In this document: positions 23,993 to 32,219 of the stretch, piece after piece | Layout: every line of letters begins with the position of its first letter | Position numbering within the stretch: position 1 is the stretch's first letter | From: Armatimonadota bacterium | GTDB taxonomy: Bacteria > Armatimonadota > Hebobacteria > CAIYQO01 | Reading direction: 5' to 3' | NCBI GenBank assembly: GCA_029553475.1 | Contig: JAKPKV010000042.1 | Location: forward strand, 1-64,000 | DNA: 64,000 nucleotides | The notes under the pieces: model-generated | What the model was told of the DNA's origin: nothing | The model's input: only the letters and a program-made list of their open reading frames with translations | Database searches by the model: none | Made by a program: the position numbers and the translations under genes

Positions 23993-24760
23993 ATGGCAGA
24001 TTCCACCCCCCTCGCCCTCGCCGGCCTGGACATCCACCTCTTCGGCCTGGAGCACGGCGCCGCCGCGCCGGTCGTCTTCGTCACGCATGGGCGTGGGGGA
24101 GCGGTGGAATCCATTTTCGACCAGTGCGCGGCGTTGGCGGCGGCGGGATTGATCGCCATCGGCGTGGAGCAGCGCAATCATGGTCGGCGGGCGGTGGACC
24201 CGGAGCAGAACGGCGCCTACGGGCCGACTTTTCCCACCACCTTCTACGCCAACATGCTGGGCACGGCGGCGGATATCAGCCTGCTCATTGACCTGCTGCC
24301 GGCGCGGCTGGGGCTGGCGATGACGCGCGTCGGCGTGGAAGGCGCCTCCATGGGCGGGCACGTGACGCTGCTGGCGATGGCGCGCGACCCGCGCATCACC
24401 GTCGGCGCGGCGCTCATCGGCAGCGGCGACTTCCTCTGCACCCAGCGCGGCCGCGCGGCGGACCACGGCGTCCCGGCGGCGGAGCTGGACACCTACCTGC
24501 CCCCCGCGCTGACGGCGCTGGCCGCGCGCGCCGACCCCATCGCCAACGCCGCCGCCTTCGCCGACCGCCCGCTCTTGCTGGCGAACGGGGACGACGATAC
24601 CCTGGTGCCGATCACCGGCAACGCGCGCTTCTACGCTGCCTGCCTGCCGCACTACCGTCATCCGGAGCGCCTGCGCCTCAGCCGCTACCCGGGCGTGGGC
24701 CATGCCGTCCCGCCGGCGATGTGGGCGGAGGCGCAGGCGTGGCTGGCGCGGTGGCTGTAA
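23993..24760 (+). CDS. Alpha/beta hydrolase (dienelactone hydrolase/S9-like)
   Basis: 255 residues, cytoplasmic. FVTHGRGGAVES supplies the oxyanion region, GASMGGHVTLLAM is the nucleophile elbow (Ser near 115), the acid is in LLLANGDDDTLVP (about 200) and the histidine in YPGVGHAVPP (about 240). Length and layout suit small esterases or peptidases of the dienelactone hydrolase/prolyl-oligopeptidase type; substrate unknown. It lies 15 bases after the toxin gene but its GC and codon use match the chromosome, so the proximity is probably accidental. Confidence 0.85.
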   Translation: MADSTPLALAGLDIHLFGLEHGAAAPVVFVTHGRGGAVESIFDQCAALAAAGLIAIGVEQRNHGRRAVDPEQNGAYGPTFPTTFYANMLGTAADISLLIDLLPARLGLAMTRVGVEGASMGGHVTLLAMARDPRITVGAALIGSGDFLCTQRGRAADHGVPAAELDTYLPPALTALAARADPIANAAAFADRPLLLANGDDDTLVPITGNARFYAACLPHYRHPERLRLSRYPGVGHAVPPAMWAEAQAWLARWL

Positions 24761-24891
24761 CTTTTCGTTCGAGGATGTTACAATAAGCGCATCGGCCGTC
24801 GCGGCGCCGGATGCGGGGCGAGACAGCCCCGGGCTATTCGGCTGCCCGGCGCGCCGCCGTTCACGATCTGTTCAACGCGAGGGACAGTGGC

Positions 24892-25599
24892 ATGCTGACC
24901 ATTTCGACCCGTACCATGACCCCGGATGAGCGCGCGGTGGTCGAGGGGTGGATCGCCGCGGCGAAACCGCCGTCGCCCCTCCGCTGGGTCCTCTTCTGGG
25001 TGCTGGGCGTGCCGGCGCTGGCCGTGGGCGTCGCCATCATCGCGCGTCTGGTGCGCATCGCGCTGACGACGATGTTCGAGCCCACCCGCATCCCCAACGT
25101 GGGCACCCTCGGCTGGGATCTGTATCTGGGGGCCGGCCTGGTGGTGCTGTGGGCGGTCCTCTTCACCCTCACCCGCCGCGCCCGCCGCCCGCGCGCCGGG
25201 AGCATGTATCGCCAGGCGCTGACAACGGCGCTGGAGCAGGGGACGGTGGAAACGCTGGCGTGCACGGTGGCGGACGCCGTGGTCATCGAGGGCGATGGCG
25301 CGCGGCAGCCCGCGCTCTTCGTGCTCGACGTCGGCGACGGCACGCTGCTGGTGCTGCAGGGGCTGGACGTGTTGGCGCTGGTGATGGCGGGCCGTTTCCC
25401 GAACAGCGATTTTTCGCTGGCGCGCCTGCCCGACCGCGACGAGATCATCGCGGTGGACGCGCGCGGCGACTACCTGAAACCCTCGCGCACCCGCGCGCCG
25501 CTGACGCAGGACGAGTGCTTCCCCGGCGCCTGCGCGGTGCTCACCGGCACGCTGGCCGAGCTGGACACGCTGCTGAAGCGCCCGGCGCCGCCGCGCTGA
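24892..25599 (+). CDS. Membrane protein of unknown function, paralogue of 25776
   Basis: 235 residues from MLTISTRTMTPDERAVVEGW; GAGGGA lies upstream. Two membrane spans (about 25-48, 72-92) are followed by a soluble domain with EQGTVETLACTVADAVVIEGDGARQPALFVLDVGDGTLLVLQG. The order (N-terminal segment, two spans, basic loop, beta-rich domain with LVLQGLDVL) repeats in the gene at 25776, so the two arose by duplication and could form a complex. I do not recognise a family or enzyme motif. Confidence 0.7.
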   Translation: MLTISTRTMTPDERAVVEGWIAAAKPPSPLRWVLFWVLGVPALAVGVAIIARLVRIALTTMFEPTRIPNVGTLGWDLYLGAGLVVLWAVLFTLTRRARRPRAGSMYRQALTTALEQGTVETLACTVADAVVIEGDGARQPALFVLDVGDGTLLVLQGLDVLALVMAGRFPNSDFSLARLPDRDEIIAVDARGDYLKPSRTRAPLTQDECFPGACAVLTGTLAELDTLLKRPAPPR

Positions 25600-25714
25600 C
25601 CCGCCGCCGCGGGCGCGGGAAAATCGTCCCGTGGTGCGTGGAGTGACGCCGTCCACATGGAATAATAGCGGTGTGGCGGGTATGCCCGTGCCGGCCATCA
25701 CGCGGGACCGCGAT

Positions 25715-25743
25715 TTGACCGCCGTGATAGAGTTTGTTACCAT
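25715..25743 (+). promoter_or_regulatory. Predicted promoter for the second paralogue
   Basis: TTGACC (25715-25720) and TACCAT (25738-25743), 17 bases apart, 33 bases before the ATG at 25776. Confidence 0.5.
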
Positions 25744-25775
25744 GCCGGCACACCCGCGCCGCGAAAGGAGGAGCG

Positions 25776-26462
25776 ATGATCGAGACAGGCCGCCGGCCCA
25801 TATCGGCTGACGAACGCACATTGGTCGCGCAACTGCTGCAGCCGCATCCCTTCGACCTGGCGGACCTGGCCACCGGCTGCCTGCGCTTCGTGGTCGTGCC
25901 CTGTGCCGGCATGGCGGTGGGCGCGCTGGTCTACGTGCTCATCGGCTCGCTGTTCAACGCCGTCCTGTATCCGATCGTCACCTTCTCGGTCTTCCTGGCG
26001 CTCGGTTTCGCCGCCAGCGTGGTCTTCCTCTATCGCGATGCCGTGTCGGGCCGCAGCCGCTTCCGCGATCCCTTCGAGCAGGCGGTGATGCGCGACCTGG
26101 CCGCCGGCGAGGTGGAGGTGCTCTCCGCCACCGCCGACGGCGCCATCGCCGTGGAAGGCACGGTGGCGCACGAGCCGGCGATCTTCCTGCGCGTCGCGGA
26201 GGCGCACCTGCTCTTTTTGCAGGGCCATTACCTGAAAGACGTGATGGGCGGGGCCACGCCCCCCTTCCCCAGCTCCGCCTTCACCGTCATTCGCCTGCCG
26301 CACAGCGCCGTCACCCTGCGGGTGGAGGCGACCGGCGAGGCGTTTGCCTTCTCGCGCATGCGGCGCCCGCTCGATCCGGCGCTGGAATACCAGCCCGACG
26401 ATGCCGAGGTGATCGCCGCGTCGCTGGACACGCTGGAAGCCGACCTGGCGCGCATGAAGTAG
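25776..26462 (+). CDS. Membrane protein of unknown function, paralogue of 24892
   Basis: 228 residues from MIETGRRPISADERTL, with AGGAGG before the ATG. Two spans (about 32-55 and 60-85) precede a soluble domain with DLAAGEVEVLSATADGAIAVEGTVAHEPAIFLRVAEAHLLFLQGHYL, a clear match in layout to the neighbour at 24892. Its own promoter suggests separate control. Nothing identifies its job; a co-duplicated pair next to a DUF-type gene (26481) suggests a small membrane-associated system. Confidence 0.72.
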   Translation: MIETGRRPISADERTLVAQLLQPHPFDLADLATGCLRFVVVPCAGMAVGALVYVLIGSLFNAVLYPIVTFSVFLALGFAASVVFLYRDAVSGRSRFRDPFEQAVMRDLAAGEVEVLSATADGAIAVEGTVAHEPAIFLRVAEAHLLFLQGHYLKDVMGGATPPFPSSAFTVIRLPHSAVTLRVEATGEAFAFSRMRRPLDPALEYQPDDAEVIAASLDTLEADLARMK

Positions 26463-26480
26463 CCACCCCCTGGGACGATC

Positions 26481-27401
26481 ATGGGATATTTTCTCGCCGG
26501 ACTGCTGATACTCGCCATCCTCTGGTACGTGATCTCCGCGCTGCGGCCGCGCGGCGAGGCGCCGCAGGTGGAGTCTGCCGACGACGTGACCGCCTGCCCG
26601 GTGCGGCTGACGCTGCTCACCGTCGCCCCGCTGCAGATTGATCCCCAGCGCCTCATCGCCGACTATCAGGCGCTGTGGGACGAATCCCTCGCCTGCGCGC
26701 ACACCGGCCCGCCGGACGCCCCGCTGACCTACCGGCTGTCCACCGGCGAGCAGACGCTGTGGCTCACCCTCCTTGACGAGCCGCTGCCGCCGGGTGACAG
26801 CGCCATGCTGGGCGCGACCTCGCCCCGCCTCCGCGACGCTGATCACGACGCGCTGGGCGCGCATACCGCCAGCGCCGTACTGCATTACCGCCAGCTGCGG
26901 AATGCCTGCCCCGCACAGGGGACGTTCGTCGTGAAGGCGCTGCATGCGCTCTTGCGCGACCCCGATGTCCTCGGCTACGTCGCCACCTCTGCGCTGCGGT
27001 ACGTCTCCCGCGCCGCCGTGGATGGCGTGTGTGCCGAACATGATCCGCTCTCCCCGGTGGCGCTCTACTTGCTCTTCGTCAACACCATGCGCGAGGAGAC
27101 CGCGGATGGCCGGCGCTGGCTGCATACCCACGGCCTGGAACAGTTCGGCCTGCCGGAGTTGCACCTGTTCCCCGATGACGGCGATGACGCCGATGACGCG
27201 GAGATCATCCTCGCCAATACCGCCATTTACTCCCTGACCAATGGCCCGGTGCTGCAGCCCGGCCAGACCGCCGAGCTGGCCGGCGACGGCGCCCTCTTCG
27301 ATATCCGCCGATTCCCCAATGGCGCCCTGGGCCACGATGGCCTCTGCGGCATGCTCCTGCTGGTGAAGCACGGCGCCGCGCCGGTGGCGGAATGGGTGTG
27401 A
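26481..27401 (+). CDS. DUF4261-like protein with N-terminal membrane anchor
   Basis: 306 residues. One N-terminal hydrophobic helix (FLAGLLILAILWYVISAL) anchors a soluble domain. Segments such as WLHTHGLEQFGLPELHLF and TNGPVLQPGQTAEL resemble DUF4261-type proteins in my memory, which have no established function. It is 18 bases downstream of the second membrane paralogue, so the two are probably cotranscribed. Composition is normal. The family placement is tentative. Confidence 0.5.
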   Translation: MGYFLAGLLILAILWYVISALRPRGEAPQVESADDVTACPVRLTLLTVAPLQIDPQRLIADYQALWDESLACAHTGPPDAPLTYRLSTGEQTLWLTLLDEPLPPGDSAMLGATSPRLRDADHDALGAHTASAVLHYRQLRNACPAQGTFVVKALHALLRDPDVLGYVATSALRYVSRAAVDGVCAEHDPLSPVALYLLFVNTMREETADGRRWLHTHGLEQFGLPELHLFPDDGDDADDAEIILANTAIYSLTNGPVLQPGQTAELAGDGALFDIRRFPNGALGHDGLCGMLLLVKHGAAPVAEWV

Positions 27402-27407
27402 AGGCGG

Positions 27408-27429
27408 GGAGCGGGGCCTGGCCCGCTCC
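27408..27429 (+). terminator. Hairpin after the DUF4261-like gene
   Basis: GGAGCGGG and CCCGCTCC form an 8-bp stem with a 6-base loop seven bases after the stop. No T-run. The same core (GGAGCGGG) recurs in the hairpin at 39512, so it may be a dispersed palindrome. Confidence 0.45.
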
Positions 27430-27568
27430 GCGTCATCGGTGGATCCGATACTCGGCCGGGCTCCCGCCCTGTTCCAGACGGTGACGATCACTCTCCCGGG
27501 TTGCAGACGGCGCGCCGGCGTCTCGTCCGGCAGGAAACCGTGCGCGGCTGTCGAATGTCACTACTATT

Positions 27569-28555
27569 ATGACCCCACAAACCCTGGAGCGCGGCGAGGT
27601 GCTGGACTTCGCGCGCGACGTGTTGCGGCAGGAAGCGCAGGCGCTGGTGGCGATGGCCGCGCGCCTGGGTGAGGACTTTCTCCGCGCGGTGGACCTGGTG
27701 CTCGGCCGCGCGGGCCGCGTGGTGACCACCGGCATGGGCAAATCCGGCGCGGTGGCGCGCAAGATCGCCGGCACGCTGGCGAGCACCGGCACGCCGTCGC
27801 TCTTTCTGCACCCCGCCGAGGGCGTGCATGGCGACCTGGGTATGGTGACGGTGGGCGATGTGCTGCTGGCGCTCTCCAACAGCGGCGACACCGAGGAGCT
27901 GAACGCCATTCTCCCCGCCATCGCGCGCATCGGGGTGCCGATTATCGCCCTCACCGGCCGGCCCGACTCCCCGCTGGGCCGCGCCGCCGCCGCCGTGCTG
28001 CATACCGCCGTCGAGCGCGAGGTATGCCCCTTCAACCTGGCGCCCACCAGCAGCACCACCGCGCAAATGGCGATGGGCGACGCGCTGGCCATCGCGGTGA
28101 TGCGCTGCCGCCGCTTCACCTCGGAGGATTACGCCCGGCTGCACCCGCGCGGCGCGCTGGGCCGCCGCCTGCTGCTCACCGTGGGCGACGTGATGCGCAC
28201 CGGCGACCGGCTGGCGCTGGTGGCGCCGGAGACGCTGCTGAAGGACGTGCTGTTTGCCATCACTCGCGCGCACGCCGGCGCCGCGGTGGTGCTGGACGAA
28301 ACCGGGACCCTGCTCGGCTTCATCACCGACGGCGACATCCGCCGCACGCTGCTGGCGGACGAGGAGGCGCTGCGCAAACCCTGCGCCGCGCACATGAACG
28401 CGCACCCGCGCACCACCACCGCGGACCGCCTGGCCGCCGAGACGCTGCAGACGATGCAGGCGTGGCAGATCAGCGAGATGCCGGTGCTGGCCGCCGACGG
28501 CCGCGTCATCGGCATGTTGAATTTGAAGGATTTACTGCAGGCCGGCATCGTGTAA
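27569..28555 (+). CDS. kdsD: D-arabinose-5-phosphate isomerase
   Basis: 328 residues, the KdsD/KpsF length. The enzyme converts ribulose 5-phosphate to arabinose 5-phosphate, the first step to Kdo for lipopolysaccharide or capsule. The SIS domain (about 30-190) has TTGMGKSGAVARKIAGTLAS, EGVHGDLGMV and LSNSGDTEELNAI; two CBS domains follow (about 205-265 and 275-328). LHPRGALGRRLL links the two parts as in known enzymes. Its presence supports a diderm envelope. No Shine-Dalgarno site is visible just before the ATG. The PIG-L deacetylase gene 22 bases downstream is probably cotranscribed. Confidence 0.95.
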   Translation: MTPQTLERGEVLDFARDVLRQEAQALVAMAARLGEDFLRAVDLVLGRAGRVVTTGMGKSGAVARKIAGTLASTGTPSLFLHPAEGVHGDLGMVTVGDVLLALSNSGDTEELNAILPAIARIGVPIIALTGRPDSPLGRAAAAVLHTAVEREVCPFNLAPTSSTTAQMAMGDALAIAVMRCRRFTSEDYARLHPRGALGRRLLLTVGDVMRTGDRLALVAPETLLKDVLFAITRAHAGAAVVLDETGTLLGFITDGDIRRTLLADEEALRKPCAAHMNAHPRTTTADRLAAETLQTMQAWQISEMPVLAADGRVIGMLNLKDLLQAGIV

Positions 28556-28577
28556 GCGCCGGAAAGGAGACCTCCCC

Positions 28578-29348
28578 ATGCCCACCGTGCTGGCGCTCTG
28601 CGCTCATCCCGACGACGCCGAATTCCGCTGCGGCGGCACGCTGCTCCTGCTCGCGCATCGCGGCTGGCAGGTGCATATCGCCACCGTCTGCGCCGGCAAC
28701 TGCGGCAGCGCCGAGCTCTCGCCCAACGCCACCGCCGTGCTGCGGCGCGGCGAGGCGCACTCGGCGGCGGCGGTGGCGGGGGGCGCGTACCATTGCCTGG
28801 ACGGCCTCGACCTGCAGGCGTATGACAACGATGAGTTTCGCGGCAAGGCCACCGCGCTCATCCGCGCGGTGCAGCCCGACTGCCTCATCACCCACTACCC
28901 CACGGACTACATGCCGGACCACGACGCCGCCAGCGCCATCGCCCGCTGCGCCGCCTTCACCGCTCCCATGCCGAACTACGTCGTCGGCCCCGCCGCCGCG
29001 CTGCCGCCCACCGCGGGCGTCGTGCCCCTCTACTACTTCGGCCCCCTCGGCGACGCCGATTATTTCGGCGCCCCCGTCGTCGCCCCGTGGTTCGTGGACG
29101 TCTCCGCCGTCATCGAGGAGAAGGCGGAGATGCTCGGCCAGCACGTCTCCCAGCGCGAATGGCTGCGCCGCCAGCACGGCATGGACCAGTATCTCGAAGA
29201 GATGATGCACTGGGACCGCGCGGCCGGCGCCCGCTGCGGCGCCGACTACGCCGAAGGGTTTTTCCAGCACCGCGGCCACGGCTACCCGCAGACGCCGGTG
29301 CTGCAGGAGGCGCTGGGGGAATTGGTGCGGGAGGGGATCGCGTCATAA
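28578..29348 (+). CDS. PIG-L family deacetylase
   Basis: 256 residues. CAHPDDAEFRCGG at the start gives the zinc-binding His and the Asp pair, and HYPTDYMPDHDA supplies the third metal ligand region (about residues 96-112). PIG-L/LmbE enzymes remove acetyl groups from N-acetylglucosamine-type sugars on lipids, thiols or glycans. The substrate is not indicated, but coupling to kdsD (AAAGGAG start) suggests envelope or glycan metabolism. No signal peptide, so cytoplasmic. Confidence 0.92.
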   Translation: MPTVLALCAHPDDAEFRCGGTLLLLAHRGWQVHIATVCAGNCGSAELSPNATAVLRRGEAHSAAAVAGGAYHCLDGLDLQAYDNDEFRGKATALIRAVQPDCLITHYPTDYMPDHDAASAIARCAAFTAPMPNYVVGPAAALPPTAGVVPLYYFGPLGDADYFGAPVVAPWFVDVSAVIEEKAEMLGQHVSQREWLRRQHGMDQYLEEMMHWDRAAGARCGADYAEGFFQHRGHGYPQTPVLQEALGELVREGIAS

Positions 29349-29369
29349 CACTCATTTTCGAGAGAACCG

Positions 29370-29475
29370 GTTTGTAGTCAGGCACGCAGCGGAGCGGAGT
29401 GCCGTCCGTCTATAGTTTCGGTAACGGATTGCACAGCAGACGGCACTCCGCTCCGCTGCGTGCCTGACTACAAAC
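29370..29475. repeat. 37-bp perfect inverted repeat overlapping the kinase stop codon
   Basis: Exact 37-base arms (29370-29406, 29439-29475) flank 32 bases. The arms end GTTTGTAGTCAGGCACGC. The TAG in the right arm read on the minus strand is the stop codon of the histidine kinase, and the element separates two convergent genes, so it can act as a terminator in both directions. The perfection of the arms suggests recent insertion or selection. Confidence 0.8.
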
Positions 29476-30796
29476 GGGATGGATCGGCGCCGTCGCTCGT
29501 GGCGAGCGGCAGCGTGAAGGCGAAGGTGCTGCCCACCCCCGGCGCGCTCTCGACGCTGATCTGGCCGCCGTGGGCTTCCACCAGGCGGCGGGTGATGTAG
29601 AGGCCGAGCCCGATGCCTTCCTCGCGCTGGGCGCCGGGGGCGCGGTAGAAGCGGCCGAAGAGGTGGGGGATGTCCTCGGCGGCGATGCCCCGGCCCCGGT
29701 CGCGCACGGCGATGCGCACCATCGTCTCCAGCGGCTCGACGATGATCCGCACGGGCGTGCCGGGCTCGGAATATTTCAGCGCGTTGCTGAGCAGATTCAT
29801 GATGATGCGGTCGAGCCGGAAGAAATCGGCGCGCACCGGCGGCACGTCGTCCGGCATGTCCATCTGCACGCGCCCCACGTCCAGGATCGTCGCCGCCCGC
29901 ACCAGCAGGTCGTCCACGTATTGCGGCAGCTCCAGCAGGCGCAAGTGCAGCGTCAACTGCCCCGCCTCCAGCCGCGCCAAGTCCGCCAGGTCCTGGATGA
30001 GCACGTTCATCCCCTGCACGCCGCGCAGAATGGCGGAAAGGCTGTCGCGCAGCTCGCCGTCCAGCGCCCGCTCCTCCAGGATGGCGTGCAGCAATTGCGC
30101 GTGCCCCTGGATGATGGCCAGCGGGGTGCGCAGGTCGTGCGAGATGGTGTGCAGGTAGACCTCGCGGTCCTCCTCCAGCTTTTTGCGCTCGGTGATGTCG
30201 CGCACCGCCGCCACCCGTGCCAGCCGTCCCTGGTAGTGGATGGGCCGGCCGTGCACCTCCACCGGCACGATGGCGCCGTCGGCACGCAGCGCGCGCGCCT
30301 CGTAGCTCTGCTCGCTGCCCGTCTCCATCTGCCGCCGCACCAGCGCGCGCGATTCCGGCGCCACCAGCTCGAGGATGGGCGTGCCGCGCAGCTCCTCCAG
30401 CGTCATGCCGTACAGCGCCTCCGTCTGCGTGTTCGCGTCCAGCAGTATCCCGTGCTCGGTGATGACGATAGACTCGAAGGCCGCCTCCGCGAGCTGGCGA
30501 AAGCGTTCCTCCGCCTCGCGCGCCGTCTCCTCCTCCCGCTCCGTCTCCTCCAGCGTCACCAGCAGCGGGCGCAGGCTGAGGAAATAGAGGATGGGGATGA
30601 GCACCGCGGTGAGGATGAGGATGTCAAGGAACGTCGCCTGCAGCGCCGACAGCTCGGGGAAGGCGCTGATGAGCGCGCGCATGACGAGGTATTCCACCCC
30701 GATCACCGCGCCGATGATGGCGGCCACGTTCGCCGCCACCAGCAGGCGGCGCATGTAGACCGGAGGCGTATGCCGTCGCGAATCGCGCACATCCAT
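29468..30796 (-). CDS. Membrane-bound PAS-containing sensor histidine kinase
   Basis: 442 residues. Two membrane spans (about 16-38, 55-75) enclose only a short loop, followed by a coiled coil (ETEREEETAREAEERF) and a PAS domain (about 90-205). HisKA has the phosphoacceptor in HTISHDLRTPLAII (about 225), and the HATPase has NLLSNALKYS (N box), VRDRGRGIAAEDI (G1) and GIGLGLYITRRLVEAHGG (G2). It senses an unknown signal, perhaps through the PAS domain. No response-regulator gene is adjacent; the receiver protein at 19072 is also unpaired. The final Leu-stop is supplied by the inverted repeat at 29370-29475. Confidence 0.95.
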   Translation of the reverse strand: MDVRDSRRHTPPVYMRRLLVAANVAAIIGAVIGVEYLVMRALISAFPELSALQATFLDILILTAVLIPILYFLSLRPLLVTLEETEREEETAREAEERFRQLAEAAFESIVITEHGILLDANTQTEALYGMTLEELRGTPILELVAPESRALVRRQMETGSEQSYEARALRADGAIVPVEVHGRPIHYQGRLARVAAVRDITERKKLEEDREVYLHTISHDLRTPLAIIQGHAQLLHAILEERALDGELRDSLSAILRGVQGMNVLIQDLADLARLEAGQLTLHLRLLELPQYVDDLLVRAATILDVGRVQMDMPDDVPPVRADFFRLDRIIMNLLSNALKYSEPGTPVRIIVEPLETMVRIAVRDRGRGIAAEDIPHLFGRFYRAPGAQREEGIGLGLYITRRLVEAHGGQISVESAPGVGSTFAFTLPLATSDGADPSRL

Positions 30797-30902
30797 CGCC
30801 CTTCATTATGCCGGGGACGCGGCGGGATGACTGTCGGCGCGCGCGACAAAGCGCGAACGTCGCGCGCCGCCCCGCGGGGAAGAATACCGCGGAGGTAGCG
30901 TG

Positions 30903-31745
30903 ATGAACGGCATCGTCTCGACGGCATGGCTGGCGGAGCGGGTGGGGCGCGACGCGCTGCGCCTGCTCGATTGCCGGGGCAGTTTCGCGGTCTACGAGGA
31001 ATTTCACCTCCCGACGGCGCAGTTTCTGCACATTGAGACGCTGCGCATGACGGAGGGGGGCATCCCGTGCAAGATGCACCGGCTCGACGTGCTGGCCGCC
31101 ATCTTCGGGCAGCTCGGCATCACCCGCGAGACGCCGGTGGTGGCCTATACTTTCGATCCGAGCGATCAGCTCAGCGCCTGCTACACCGCGTGGTCGCTCG
31201 CCGTCACCGGGCATCCGTCAGTGCTGGTGCTGAACGGCGGCATGCAGCGCTGGCATGACGAAGACCGTCCGCTCACCCAGCAGTTCCCCGCGGCCGCGCG
31301 CGCCGACTATCAGGCGGCGTTCGTCGCCGAGTACTTCGCCGACCTGCCCTACGTGCGCGACCGTCTCGGCGATGGCGACGTGGCGCTGGTGGATTCGCGC
31401 ACTCGCCCCTCCTACAACGGCACCGAGGGCCCGACCATCCGCCGCGGCCACATCCCCGGCGCCATCCTGCACAACTACCTGTGGGATTTCGGCCCGGACG
31501 GCGCCTATCTGCCGTTGGACGCCTTGCGCGAGCGCTACGCGCGCCAGGGCATCACCCCCGAGAAGGAGATCATCACCTATTGCGTCACCGGCCGCGAAGG
31601 CTCCTCCGTGTGGTTCGTGCTGAAATACCTGCTCGGCTACCCGCACGTGCGCCTCTATCAGGCCAGCCTCACCGAGTGGTCCGCGGACTTCACCCTCCCC
31701 ATGGTCCTCGGCAACGCGCCGTGGGGCGAGGCGAACGCGGCGTAA
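30903..31745 (+). CDS. Two-domain sulfurtransferase (thiosulfate/3-mercaptopyruvate)
   Basis: 280 residues with two rhodanese domains. The N-terminal, non-catalytic domain begins LLDCRGSFAVYEEFHLPTAQ; the C-terminal domain carries VDSRTRPSYNGTEG, RRGHIPGAI and the active-site loop TYCVTGREGSSVWF (Cys near 225). Such enzymes move sulfane sulfur from thiosulfate or mercaptopyruvate to acceptors. The loop CVTGREGS is one residue longer than the CRxGxRS loop common in thiosulfate sulfurtransferases, so donor choice is uncertain. The ATG at 30903 is preferred over the track's GTG because GGAGG spacing fits. Converges on nusB. Confidence 0.88.
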   Translation: MNGIVSTAWLAERVGRDALRLLDCRGSFAVYEEFHLPTAQFLHIETLRMTEGGIPCKMHRLDVLAAIFGQLGITRETPVVAYTFDPSDQLSACYTAWSLAVTGHPSVLVLNGGMQRWHDEDRPLTQQFPAAARADYQAAFVAEYFADLPYVRDRLGDGDVALVDSRTRPSYNGTEGPTIRRGHIPGAILHNYLWDFGPDGAYLPLDALRERYARQGITPEKEIITYCVTGREGSSVWFVLKYLLGYPHVRLYQASLTEWSADFTLPMVLGNAPWGEANAA

Positions 31746-31754
31746 GAGGGCGCG

Positions 31755-32189
31755 TCACGCGGGCGGCGGCGGGCGGGTGGCGCGCATGTAGGCGCCAAGG
31801 ATGCCGTTGACGAATTTGCCGGATTCTTCCGTGCCGAAGGTTTTCGCCACCTCCACCGCTTCGTCAATGGAGACGCTGGCGGGGATATCCGGCATGTCGA
31901 GGATTTCAAAGAAGGCGATGCGCAACACGTTGCGCTCGACGCCCGCCATGCGCTCCAGCGGCCAGCCCGCGGCGTACTGCTCGAGCATCGCGTCAATGCG
32001 CTCCCGGTCGCCGATGACCCCCCGCGCCAGCGCCCGCGCGAAACCGACGCCCTCCTCGTCAATGCCGTCGAGGACTTCTTCATCCGGCACCTCCGCCATC
32101 ACCTCGTCCGGCGGCAGGTGTCCGACGTCAATCTGATACAGCCACTGCAGCGCGAGCTGCCGGCCGAGATGGCGCTGGCGACGGTGCAT
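31755..32189 (-). CDS. nusB: Transcription antitermination factor NusB
   Basis: 144 residues, all helical. RRQRHLGRQLALQWLYQIDVG at the N-terminus binds boxA RNA, and ERNVLRIAFFEIL, VSIDEAVEVAKTFGTEESGKFVNGILG form the conserved C-terminal half. With NusE (S10) it binds boxA and supports rRNA transcription. It is the last gene of the efp-accB-accC-nusB group, 30 bases after accC, with GGGAGGA before the start. The proline-rich end (RPPPPA) is short and not unusual. Confidence 0.95.
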   Translation of the reverse strand: MHRRQRHLGRQLALQWLYQIDVGHLPPDEVMAEVPDEEVLDGIDEEGVGFARALARGVIGDRERIDAMLEQYAAGWPLERMAGVERNVLRIAFFEILDMPDIPASVSIDEAVEVAKTFGTEESGKFVNGILGAYMRATRPPPPA

Positions 32190-32219
32190 GATGCACTCCT
32201 CCCGGTGACGCGCGTCGCG

